In this document: positions 8,010 through 15,907 of the stretch, one piece after another | How positions within the stretch are numbered: the stretch's first letter is position 1 | Layout: the number at the start of each line of letters is the position of its first letter | Origin: CAYXTW01 sp964452645 | GTDB taxonomy: Bacteria > Zixibacteria > MSB-5A5 > GN15 > PGXB01 | Direction of reading: 5' to 3' | DNA length: 64,000 bases | Assembly: GCA_964452645.1 (NCBI GenBank) | Contig: CAYVMO010000008.1 | Location: 1-64,000, forward strand | Translations under genes and position numbers: made by a program | Notes under the pieces: generated by a model | The model's database searches: none | What the model was told of the DNA's origin: nothing | Seen by the model: the letters and a program-made list of their open reading frames with translations, nothing else

Positions 8010-10523
8010 ATGTTTCATTATAAAAATATTGCCGGGTTTCTCGTCCTGCTGCTTCTTTCGGGCGGCAGCCTGTTTGCGTTTAGTGTCGAGCCGCTTTTTG
8101 ATGGCGGCATCAGTTACCGCGCCGGGATGGAGCCGGGGCAGATTATCAGTTGCGATCTTGATAATAACAGCTATCCCGATATTGTCGTGGTTAACAGCGG
8201 CCTTGACGACAGCACGATTTCAGTTTTTATAAACAAGGGTGACGGCAGTTTCGAAGATGCCGTTAATTATAATGTCGGCGGACGCGTTCGCGCGGTGACG
8301 GCCGGTGATTTTTACGGCGATACTCTGCTCGATCTGGCGGTCCTGTTGTATACCGAGGATAGCGTAATAATCCTGATCAATGACGGCGATAGCCTTCGGC
8401 TCGATACGTTGAAATTCGCCGTCGAAAGCGATCCGAGGATGCTGGTGGCCGCGGATTTGAACGGCGACGGGGATACACTGCTTGATCTGGCGACGGTCAG
8501 CTATGATTCGGGAACAGTCTCCGTCCTGCTGAATATTTATGATAGTACATTTGCAGAGGCGGTTCATTATCCGGCCGATGATAATCCGATTGACCTGTGT
8601 GCTTTCAGACTGGACACCAATCTCAGCCCGGATATCGCCGTGGCCAATGAGGGGGCCGATGATGTTTCGCTTTTATTGAACGACGGCACCGGAGTTTTTA
8701 CTCTTGATACTACCATAAATATGGGAACAGGGAATACCCCGCGGGCTATAAGCACCGGGGATTTTGATAATGATAACGACGATGACCTGGCGGTGGCCTT
8801 TGCCGACCGCGTGATGATACTGTACAATCACTATAATGACAGCGGCGTCGTGATTCCCCGAATTCAGGATGATACTCTGGCGGGCGTCAGAGATATAGCA
8901 ACGGCCGATGTCGATAATGATAATGATGTGGATATTATCACGGTCGGGGACGACGGGGCGGTAACCGTTTTGTATAATCTGATAGATGCGGCCGATACGT
9001 CTTTCGGCAACGCGACCACTTACGGCAATAATTTCCCGGGAAATAACGTGTACTCTGTCTGTGCCGCGGATTTCAATGCCGACAATAATATCGATCTGGC
9101 CACCGGCAACTTTTTGACCGATAATATTTCCATTCTATTTAATTATGGCGGCGGCGTGTTTCCCGCACCGAAAAGTTATAAGACGGATTACTGCGCTTTT
9201 GCAGTTGCGGGCGGCGAACTTGATGCCGCCAATGGGGCCGATCTGATCGTTTCCAACTGGAGCGGTAAGGATATTTCCCTTTTTACCAATAACGGTGACA
9301 GTACATTTGAACATATTATCGATCTTCCGCTCAAGGATAATCTCGGATATATATGTTTGGGGGATTTCGATCTTATCAATGGATTGGATCTGGCCGTGAC
9401 AAATTATAATAATGACTCTGTTACCGTATCTCTTCACACCAACAATAGTACACCGGCAAACCTTTTCGGCCCTTATGCCAATTACTATGCCGGTCCCGGA
9501 CCTTATGAAATACAAACTGCGGACGTCAACGCCGACACGGCGCTGGACCTGGTTGTCGGCGATTATGATTCCACGACGGTCGCTGTTATTATCGGAAACA
9601 GGGACGGGACATTTGCCGACGCGGTTTTTTACGAGGCCGGATCGTGGCCGGGGCATGTCAAATGCTATGATTTCGATTCAGACGATGATATTGATATAAT
9701 CACGACCAATTACTATAGTGATTCGGTCGGTATATTATTGAATGACGGTAATGGTGTTTTTGCACCGCCGCTGATGTTTTACGCCGGTGACGGACCCAGT
9801 ACGGCTTTCCCGGCCGATCTGGACAACGATGGCGACTGCGATCTGGTGGTCACCGATTATGACAGTGACAGTATCTCGATTCTGACGAATAACGGTTTCG
9901 GTTCACTTTCGATCAGCAGTCAATTTTCAGCCGGTATGACGCCGACTTACGTAAATGCCATCGATTTCGATCTTGACGGCGATTCGGATCTGGTCGTATC
10001 CAATCTGAATAGCCATGATATATCGGTGTTCGAAAACAACGCCGGGACTTTCACGTTCAATGCCAATTACAATGTCGGTCGCGGACCGCGGATGGTTCTT
10101 CCGCTTGATATCGATGGTGATATCGACCAGGATTTGGTGGTTTGCAGTTGTATTGACGGTATGATTACGGTAATACTGAACCGGACAACGCTGCCGCCGC
10201 TTCCGACCGACGTCGGGGAAAATCCGGATAGAGCGGCGATCCCGGACAATTTCATTTTACAGGCGAATTATCCCAATCCGTTTAATCCCTCGACGACGAT
10301 AAAATATGCTTTGCCGGAACGGTCCGACGTGACTATCTCGATTTATAATATTCTCGGTCAAAAGATAACGACGATTGTCAACGAAACGAAACCGGCCGGG
10401 GAGTACACGACGATATGGGATGGTCGCGATGCTAACGGCCGACCGGTGGCGTCAGGTTTATATCTGTATCAAATCAAAGCTGGCAAATTTACCGAATCGC
10501 GGAAAATGCTGCTGTTGAAGTAG
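8010..10523 (+). CDS. Secreted VCBS/FG-GAP repeat protein with T9SS-type C-terminal sorting tail
   Basis: An extracellular protein of 837 residues. A signal peptide (about 1-23) is followed by many repeats of about 45-50 residues of VCBS/FG-GAP type (DLNGDGDTLLDLATV, DFDNDNDDDLAVA, DLDNDGDCDLVVTDY), each with an Asp-rich calcium-binding loop in a predicted propeller. The last 85 residues start at NYPNPFNPSTTIKYALP (about residue 752) and run through SIYNILGQKI, PAGEYTTIWDGRD and ASGLYLYQI to a terminal KMLLLK. This is the conserved tail found on secreted proteins of FCB bacteria with a type IX secretion system. The start ATG has GGAG about 6 bp upstream. Probably a cell-surface adhesin or scaffold; no catalytic domain seen. 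Confidence 0.85.
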   Translation: MFHYKNIAGFLVLLLLSGGSLFAFSVEPLFDGGISYRAGMEPGQIISCDLDNNSYPDIVVVNSGLDDSTISVFINKGDGSFEDAVNYNVGGRVRAVTAGDFYGDTLLDLAVLLYTEDSVIILINDGDSLRLDTLKFAVESDPRMLVAADLNGDGDTLLDLATVSYDSGTVSVLLNIYDSTFAEAVHYPADDNPIDLCAFRLDTNLSPDIAVANEGADDVSLLLNDGTGVFTLDTTINMGTGNTPRAISTGDFDNDNDDDLAVAFADRVMILYNHYNDSGVVIPRIQDDTLAGVRDIATADVDNDNDVDIITVGDDGAVTVLYNLIDAADTSFGNATTYGNNFPGNNVYSVCAADFNADNNIDLATGNFLTDNISILFNYGGGVFPAPKSYKTDYCAFAVAGGELDAANGADLIVSNWSGKDISLFTNNGDSTFEHIIDLPLKDNLGYICLGDFDLINGLDLAVTNYNNDSVTVSLHTNNSTPANLFGPYANYYAGPGPYEIQTADVNADTALDLVVGDYDSTTVAVIIGNRDGTFADAVFYEAGSWPGHVKCYDFDSDDDIDIITTNYYSDSVGILLNDGNGVFAPPLMFYAGDGPSTAFPADLDNDGDCDLVVTDYDSDSISILTNNGFGSLSISSQFSAGMTPTYVNAIDFDLDGDSDLVVSNLNSHDISVFENNAGTFTFNANYNVGRGPRMVLPLDIDGDIDQDLVVCSCIDGMITVILNRTTLPPLPTDVGENPDRAAIPDNFILQANYPNPFNPSTTIKYALPERSDVTISIYNILGQKITTIVNETKPAGEYTTIWDGRDANGRPVASGLYLYQIKAGKFTESRKMLLLK

Positions 10524-10661
10524 GCGGTTATTTCCTAAAACAATTTTTCAAAGCGCGTAAGTTGAAACCAAAGATTCGGAATCGAAATGCTTGCTATTCC
10601 GACTGTCTATCGGAAAAATGTTAGAGAAAATACTTCCGATCGTAAATTCCGATCGTTTTGA

Positions 10662-11123
10662 TTAATTATATGAAATACCTATAATAGACAAAAATGTCAG
10701 GACGATTCCGGCCCCAAGAAGACAGCCAGCCATTTTGCCCAACGCTGTAGCAATTGGGTCTCTGGACTCCGGTATCCCGTTCTCTCGCAGCCACCTAGAT
10801 ATGCCTCCCTCAAAAAAGCCGGCAATAGCGTCGGTTATCGAATCGCCAATAATCCCTCCTGCAATAGCACCGACAACTCCGAAATGGGTTGCCCCTAAAA
10901 CAGCAGGAATCACTAACATTCCGGTATCAATTGATCCGAAGATTAGATCCGGGATAGAAGAAACCAATTTGCGTTTTGAAAGAATAATACCAAAAATGGG
11001 AAAAAAGCCCAATATCAAAATTACGGGACCAATTGAAATCATATTTATTAGGCATAATATAGAAGCTACAGCCACGATAATCGCAATGAATCCTACATAC
11101 AATGCTTCTTTGAAGACTTTCAT
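10662..11123 (-). CDS. Small polytopic membrane protein, unknown function
   Basis: 153 residues with about four hydrophobic segments, two of them near the N-terminus (residues about 8-55). A central Gly-rich helix pair (AVLGATHFGVVGAIAGGIIGDSITDAIAGFFEGG) and a last helix close to the C-terminus follow. The glycine-zipper-like spacing suggests tight helix packing. A strong GAGAAAGGAG site lies just before the ATG at 11123. I do not recognise the family. It lies downstream of feoB on the same strand with a gap of about 235 bp, so any link to iron transport is weak. Confidence 0.65.
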   Translation of the reverse strand: MKVFKEALYVGFIAIIVAVASILCLINMISIGPVILILGFFPIFGIILSKRKLVSSIPDLIFGSIDTGMLVIPAVLGATHFGVVGAIAGGIIGDSITDAIAGFFEGGISRWLRENGIPESRDPIATALGKMAGCLLGAGIVLTFLSIIGISYN

Positions 11124-11360
11124 GGTGATTCTCCTTTCTCAGGTTCTCTTTAATTATATACCAAAAGAGACAATACTCTTTTCCAAACTGCCGAAAGAAA
11201 CCTTCAGCGTCAATAAAAACTCTTATAATTTTACGCCAACCGGCAATCACCATTCGACGCGGTGGATTCTTTCCATTACCAGTCGATCCCGTATTGAATT
11301 CGTTCAGCGCGCTTTTTTTCCCGAAGTAAAGACTATTTAAAAGCCAATAACACACGCCGA

Positions 11361-13556
11361 TTAGAATAAAATTCCGATCTGGTAAAAAATGAAGGCCATC
11401 AGCCAGGCAACTACTAACTGAAAGCCGATCGAGAAAAACATCCATTTTATTCCCACTTCACGCCGGACGGCAATAACCGAAGCGATGCATGGCGTATAGA
11501 GCAGGACAAAAATCATAAAGGCGAAGGCGGCTGAGCGGGAGATATTACTTTCGGGATTTTGAAGTTTTTTAATCAATGTATCCGATTCTTCGCCGGTTTC
11601 GCCCCCCAGATGATAAAGGACACCCATCGATGAAACGATTACTTCCTTGGCGACAAAACCGGTAATAAGCGAGACACCCATTTGCCAGTTAAAACCGAGC
11701 GGCGCCACCAGAGGTTCGACGATATGACCCAATCGACCGATAATCGTATATTCCAGCTCTTCAGCGGCCTTGTCGTTTTCCAGACGAGAAATCTGTGCGT
11801 GCATCTGATATGATTTATCCTGCGCAAGCGATTCTATTTGTGAATCGTAATCCTGAGTGAATTCGGTTCTTTTGGGAAAATATCCGGCCGCCCAGAGAAG
11901 CATCGAGGCGATTAGAATAATACCGCCCATTTTTCTCAAGTATATTTTTGTCCTCTCCCACATGTGAATCAGGACCGATTTGCCGGTTGGCCAGCGGTAC
12001 GGCGGCAGTTCCAGAACAAAAGGCAGGCTGTCGCCGGAGAGAATTGTTTTGCGCAGAAAGCGGGCGGCAATGATGGCCAGGGCCATCCCGATCAAGTAGA
12101 CTGACAGAATTACATTCCCGGCGGAGGCGCCAAAAAAAGCGCCGGCGAAAAGAACATAGACCGGTAACTTGGCGCTGCATGACATAAACGGGATCAAAAG
12201 GATGGTTAAAATTCTGTCCCGATGTGATTCCAGTGTCCGGGCCGACATAATCGCCGGGACGCTACATCCGAAACCCATCAGCATCGGAATAAACGACTTG
12301 CCGTGCAAGCCGAGAGCGTGCATCAGTTTGTCCATCAGAAAAGCAGCCCGGGCCATGTAGCCGGAGTCTTCCAAAATAGAAATACCTAAAAAAAGAATTA
12401 TGATATTCGGCAGAAAAATAATAACCGAGCCGACACCACCGATGATGCCGTTGATAATCAAACCGGAGATCAGATTTGCCGGCAGGACTGTACCGGCGAT
12501 GATTTGAAGATAAGCGATACCGTCGTCAATCCATTTCATCGGATACGAACCGAGCTTAAAGGTTGCCTGAAATATCAGCCAAATTAGAATAATAAATATG
12601 GGATAGCCCAGGATACGATGGGTCAGGATATTGTCGAGATGTTCCGATGCCTCCATCCTGTCGCCCGGCGGCTTTTTCATAACCTCCCGGATAATACCGG
12701 CCACGTATCCGTAGCGTCCCTCGGTAATCACGATTTCGGGATCGTCATGAGCGGTCGCTTTCAAGTGTTCCACCGACGCCCGCACACGATCGGTTAATTC
12801 CGTCGAACTGCCGCCGGGGAGAACACACTTTTGAGTAATCTCCTGATCACCTTCAAGTAGTTTGATGGACAGCCATCGCGGATTGCTGCAATAGCTGCAT
12901 CCCTTGCACTTCGAGACTTCCTCAGCCAATTCGGTGACGACGTCATCCAGCTGGGGACCGTACGAGACCGGCGGATGATGATGATAACCGCCTCGATGGC
13001 GATGGCGAAAGTGGCCCTGACCGTCATGATCGCTGCCGACCAGAGAAAGTGCCGCCTGGAGCAGGGGATCGATTCCCTGCCGTCGGCTGCCGACCGTTTT
13101 TACAACCGGTGCCCCCAGCAATTGCGAAAGTTTATCGGTATCTATCTCAATTCCCATTTCCAGAACTTCATCCCACATGTTCAGATCGACGACAAAGTCG
13201 ACGCCCATCTCGATCAGTTGCATGGTCAGGTACAGACCGCGTTCGAGATTACCGCTGTCGATAACGTTAATTATAACGTCAGGTTGTTCATTAATTATGA
13301 AATCGCGGGCTGCCTTTTCGTCGGGTGAATAAGCGGTCAGGCTGTATGTTCCGGGAAGATCGACAAAAGTAACGTCGTAGGGTCCGATCTTTTTGTGGCC
13401 GATTTTTTTTTCGACAGTGACGCCGGGGAAATTTCCGACTTTATGGTGGGCGCCGGTTAAGGCGTTAAATATCGAGGTTTTGCCGGAATTGGGATTTCCG
13501 GCGAGGGCGATAGTTATCGAATGTCTCTCATCCACTTCAACCTGCCGAGAGAACAT
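11361..13556 (-). CDS. feoB: Ferrous iron transport protein B (FeoB)
   Basis: GTP-dependent Fe(II) uptake protein of the inner membrane. The N-terminal G domain shows G1 GNPNSGKTS, G3 DLPGTYSL and the FeoB-type G4 motif NMWDE. The C-terminal part has two Gate-like segments (MLMGFGCSVPAIMSARTLES) and repeated nucleoside-recognition membrane regions. About 731 residues, normal length. Between the G domain and the membrane part is a His-rich stretch (HFRHRHRGGYHHHPP) followed by CKGCSYC, which could bind metal. The ATG at 13556 lies inside the end of feoA (20-bp overlap), indicating translational coupling; a TTG just before it is less likely. Confidence 0.96.
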   Translation of the reverse strand: MFSRQVEVDERHSITIALAGNPNSGKTSIFNALTGAHHKVGNFPGVTVEKKIGHKKIGPYDVTFVDLPGTYSLTAYSPDEKAARDFIINEQPDVIINVIDSGNLERGLYLTMQLIEMGVDFVVDLNMWDEVLEMGIEIDTDKLSQLLGAPVVKTVGSRRQGIDPLLQAALSLVGSDHDGQGHFRHRHRGGYHHHPPVSYGPQLDDVVTELAEEVSKCKGCSYCSNPRWLSIKLLEGDQEITQKCVLPGGSSTELTDRVRASVEHLKATAHDDPEIVITEGRYGYVAGIIREVMKKPPGDRMEASEHLDNILTHRILGYPIFIILIWLIFQATFKLGSYPMKWIDDGIAYLQIIAGTVLPANLISGLIINGIIGGVGSVIIFLPNIIILFLGISILEDSGYMARAAFLMDKLMHALGLHGKSFIPMLMGFGCSVPAIMSARTLESHRDRILTILLIPFMSCSAKLPVYVLFAGAFFGASAGNVILSVYLIGMALAIIAARFLRKTILSGDSLPFVLELPPYRWPTGKSVLIHMWERTKIYLRKMGGIILIASMLLWAAGYFPKRTEFTQDYDSQIESLAQDKSYQMHAQISRLENDKAAEELEYTIIGRLGHIVEPLVAPLGFNWQMGVSLITGFVAKEVIVSSMGVLYHLGGETGEESDTLIKKLQNPESNISRSAAFAFMIFVLLYTPCIASVIAVRREVGIKWMFFSIGFQLVVAWLMAFIFYQIGILF

Positions 13557-13779
13557 CAATCGAAATCAGAGCCGCCTCGGCGCGTCTGATACTGATATGC
13601 CCGTTACCGAGCGAGATTTCCAGCGGATCCATAAGAGGCGCCGCTTTAATCATCTTCACTACCGCGCCGGATCGAATGCCCATCTCCAATAGCCGACGGC
13701 GTGTCGTCCCGTGACCGCCGACCGCGGTTATTTTTCCGGTGTGACCGGGCTTCAGTTTATTAAGAGTAGTTGTATTCAT
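13537..13779 (-). CDS. feoA: Ferrous iron transport protein A (FeoA)
   Basis: A small SH3-like cytoplasmic partner of FeoB, 80 residues from the ATG at 13779. The typical pattern LKPGHTGKITAVGG, RRRLLEMGIRSGAVVKMI and GNGHISIRRAEA is present. The site AGGAAGAGG lies about 11 bp upstream; a TTG two codons earlier is an alternative. It is placed 18 bp after dtxR and overlaps feoB, giving the operon dtxR-feoA-feoB. Probably repressed by the DtxR-type regulator encoded first. Confidence 0.93.
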   Translation of the reverse strand: MNTTTLNKLKPGHTGKITAVGGHGTTRRRLLEMGIRSGAVVKMIKAAPLMDPLEISLGNGHISIRRAEAALISIDVLSAG

Positions 13780-13797
13780 CTTCAAACAAGCCTCTTC

Positions 13798-14235
13798 CTA
13801 AGTCGTTTTACGCTTTTTCGACTTTTTATAATTGCTCAGGCAGCCGGAATCTTTCTCCGGGCAGTTGCGGACCAATTCCGTAAAATCAACCAATCTGTTT
13901 ATGGTCTTTTTGCTCATGCCATGCTCCATCCGACAGGCCTCATGTTCGGAGAGTTCGGGTGGAAGCTGTAAGATTTCATTTAAGAATATTCTCAAGGCGC
14001 TGTGAACCCGATAGATATCTTCGGCCTGTTTCCGGCCGGAGGCATTCAGGACGATTTTCCCATAGTGGCGCTGACTGACCAGGCCGTTTTCCTTCAGACG
14101 CTTTACGGCCGATTTTACGGTCGGCAATGTCACCTGCCGCTCATGGGCAACGTCGGAGATACCGACCGAGTCAATTGTCTGAGAGAGCCGGTAGATAGTC
14201 TCCAGGTAGTCTTCCTCACGCGACGTAAGTTTCAT
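13798..14235 (-). CDS. DtxR/MntR-family metal-dependent transcriptional repressor
   Basis: Cytoplasmic DNA-binding protein that represses metal uptake genes when Fe(II) or Mn(II) is abundant. The winged helix is at about residues 1-60 (MKLTSREEDYLETIYRL, VGISDVAHERQVTLPTVKSAVKRL). The metal-binding dimerisation region follows (LRIFLNEILQLPPELSEHEACRMEH), with the CRMEH metal-ligand motif. 145 residues: the two-domain form without the SH3-like third domain. The ATG at 14235 is chosen because it starts the conserved N-terminus; upstream codons overlap the promoter. First gene of an operon with feoAB, so Fe(II) is the likely effector. See the promoter entry for predicted autoregulation. Confidence 0.92.
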   Translation of the reverse strand: MKLTSREEDYLETIYRLSQTIDSVGISDVAHERQVTLPTVKSAVKRLKENGLVSQRHYGKIVLNASGRKQAEDIYRVHSALRIFLNEILQLPPELSEHEACRMEHGMSKKTINRLVDFTELVRNCPEKDSGCLSNYKKSKKRKTT

Positions 14236-14242
14236 AATACTA

Positions 14243-14271
14243 ATAATATTAGAACATTCTAACTTTGTCAA
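14243..14271 (-). promoter_or_regulatory. dtxR-feoAB promoter with palindromic operator in the spacer
   Basis: On the minus strand, -35 TTGACA (14271-14266), a 17-bp spacer, and -10 TATTAT (14248-14243). The spacer contains the perfect inverted repeat TTAGAA-tg-TTCTAA (14249-14262), placed where a bound repressor would block RNA polymerase. Only 7 bp separate the -10 box from the ATG at 14235, so the transcript would be leaderless or have one or two leader bases. Promoter and palindrome are read directly; the regulator that binds is inferred. Confidence 0.75.
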
Positions 14272-14374
14272 GATACTAATTTTCGGGGGAGCGGAATTTT
14301 GATAAAAATATTCAAGAATCGCTTGTTAGGAAGCCGATTTCGACTATCTTCGGAGAAAGAAAAGCCGGTTTATT

Positions 14375-15658
14375 ATGAGTGGAAATGAAAAATCAAGGGC
14401 GCTGTTTGAGCGCGCAGTTAAATGCCTTAGCGGCGGGGTGAATTCGCCGGTCAGGGCCTTCAAGGCGGTCGGCGGAACGCCTATTTATATGGAGCGGGGT
14501 AAGGGGGCTTATATTTATGATGTCGACGGCAATCGATATCTCGATTTTTGCTGCTCATGGGGACCGCTGATTCTGGGGCACGCGCATCCGGTTGTCGTCG
14601 AGGCTGTTAGCAAGGCGGCGGCGAAGGGGACCAGTTTCGGGACGGTTCATGAGAGCGAAATACTGCTGGCCGAGAAAATAAAGCAGCTTTGTCCGCACAT
14701 TGAAATACTGCGGTTTGTATCTTCGGGAACGGAAGCGGTTATGTCGGCGATTCGGCTGGCGCGCGCCTTTACCGCCCGCGAGAAAATAGTAAAATTTTCC
14801 GGATGTTATCACGGCCACAGTGATTATTTACTGGCCGCGGCGGGGTCCGGTCTGGCGACACTTGGAATACCATCATCGGCCGGTGTGCCGGAGGATTTCG
14901 CCAGGCATACTTTGATTGCACCGTTAGGTGATCGCGATGCCGTCGAAAAAATTTTTGAAATGTACGGTTCGCTGATCGCGGCGGTTATTATCGAGCCGGT
15001 ACCGGCCAATAATGGACTATTGATTCAAGAAAAAGAATATCTTCAGTTTCTTCGTGAGATTACAATCAAGCATCAATCGCTTTTGATATTCGATGAAGTG
15101 ATTTCCGGTTTTCGGGTGGCGCCGGGTGGTGCAACACAATACTATGAAATTATTCCTGATTTGTGTACTTATGGTAAAGTGGTCGGCGGCGGTTTGCCGG
15201 TCGGGGCCTTCGGAGGTCGGGCGGAGATAATGTCGATGCTGGCGCCGGAAGGGCCGGTTTATCAGGCGGGAACATTATCGGGTAATCCGTTGGCGATGAC
15301 CTGCGGATTGGTGACGCTGGAGTACCTGGAAAAGAGTAACTGCTGGGATGATCTCGAAAAGAAGACAACTGAGTTCGCTGCAAATATTAACAGCCAAATT
15401 TCGGAAATGCCGGCAAAGGTTGTATCAATCGGTTCGATATTCTGGATTTGCCTGCAAAAAGATATACCTTATCGCGCCGAAGATATCTCGTCCGATAGTG
15501 CAATAAAATATGCGAAGCTGTTTAAGGAGTTGATTGCATCAGGTATCTACCTCGCGCCGTCGGCTTATGAAGTCGGTTTCATAAGCACCGAGCATTCATC
15601 GGATGACCTTAAAAACGCAGCCGGTCGTATAGCGGGGATAATAAAAGATATTTTATAA
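14375..15658 (+). CDS. hemL: Glutamate-1-semialdehyde 2,1-aminomutase (HemL)
   Basis: PLP-dependent conversion of glutamate-1-semialdehyde to 5-aminolevulinate, the last step of the C5 route to tetrapyrroles. 427 residues, normal for the family. The N-terminal motif GGVNSPVRAFKAVGG, the FVSSGTEAVMSAIRLAR PLP pocket, CYHGHSD, and the Schiff-base lysine in YGKVVGGGLPVGAFGG are all present. A GGAGAAAG site lies 14-20 bp upstream. No other heme gene is adjacent; it is divergent from dtxR, so iron and heme functions are neighbours. Confidence 0.96.
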   Translation: MSGNEKSRALFERAVKCLSGGVNSPVRAFKAVGGTPIYMERGKGAYIYDVDGNRYLDFCCSWGPLILGHAHPVVVEAVSKAAAKGTSFGTVHESEILLAEKIKQLCPHIEILRFVSSGTEAVMSAIRLARAFTAREKIVKFSGCYHGHSDYLLAAAGSGLATLGIPSSAGVPEDFARHTLIAPLGDRDAVEKIFEMYGSLIAAVIIEPVPANNGLLIQEKEYLQFLREITIKHQSLLIFDEVISGFRVAPGGATQYYEIIPDLCTYGKVVGGGLPVGAFGGRAEIMSMLAPEGPVYQAGTLSGNPLAMTCGLVTLEYLEKSNCWDDLEKKTTEFAANINSQISEMPAKVVSIGSIFWICLQKDIPYRAEDISSDSAIKYAKLFKELIASGIYLAPSAYEVGFISTEHSSDDLKNAAGRIAGIIKDIL

Positions 15659-15785
15659 AATCAAAAAGGCCTAAAGGTCGTGGCAAATCCTTACAAAATA
15701 AATGCGAATTCTATGGGGATTTTAGCATGGTTGAAATTTGACTTCAGGGACAAATATACCGGACAAAAAAGATTCGGAAAACTGG

Positions 15786-15813
15786 TTGACAGAATTAAAC
15801 AATTTTGTATATT
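15786..15813 (+). promoter_or_regulatory. Sigma-70-type promoter of the exoprotease gene
   Basis: -35 TTGACA (15786-15791), 16-bp spacer ending in TG, -10 TATATT (15808-15813). About 90 bp of 5' leader would precede the ATG at 15908. Very similar to the promoter at 25394-25421. Confidence 0.7.
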
Positions 15814-15907
15814 TTGTTAAGACATAAAAATTTACACCCAGATCCCTCATTAAATTGTAGGACTGACATTGAAATTACTAAATATCCAATAAAATCTGGA
15901 GGAAAGG

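Noticed and set aside
8010..10523. VCBS repeats as a possible DNA tandem array
   Set aside because: The periodicity is in the protein; nucleotide identity between repeats is low.
10927..11445. 172-codon minus-strand frame between the small membrane protein and feoB
   Set aside because: It overlaps both real genes and has no family pattern or ribosome site.
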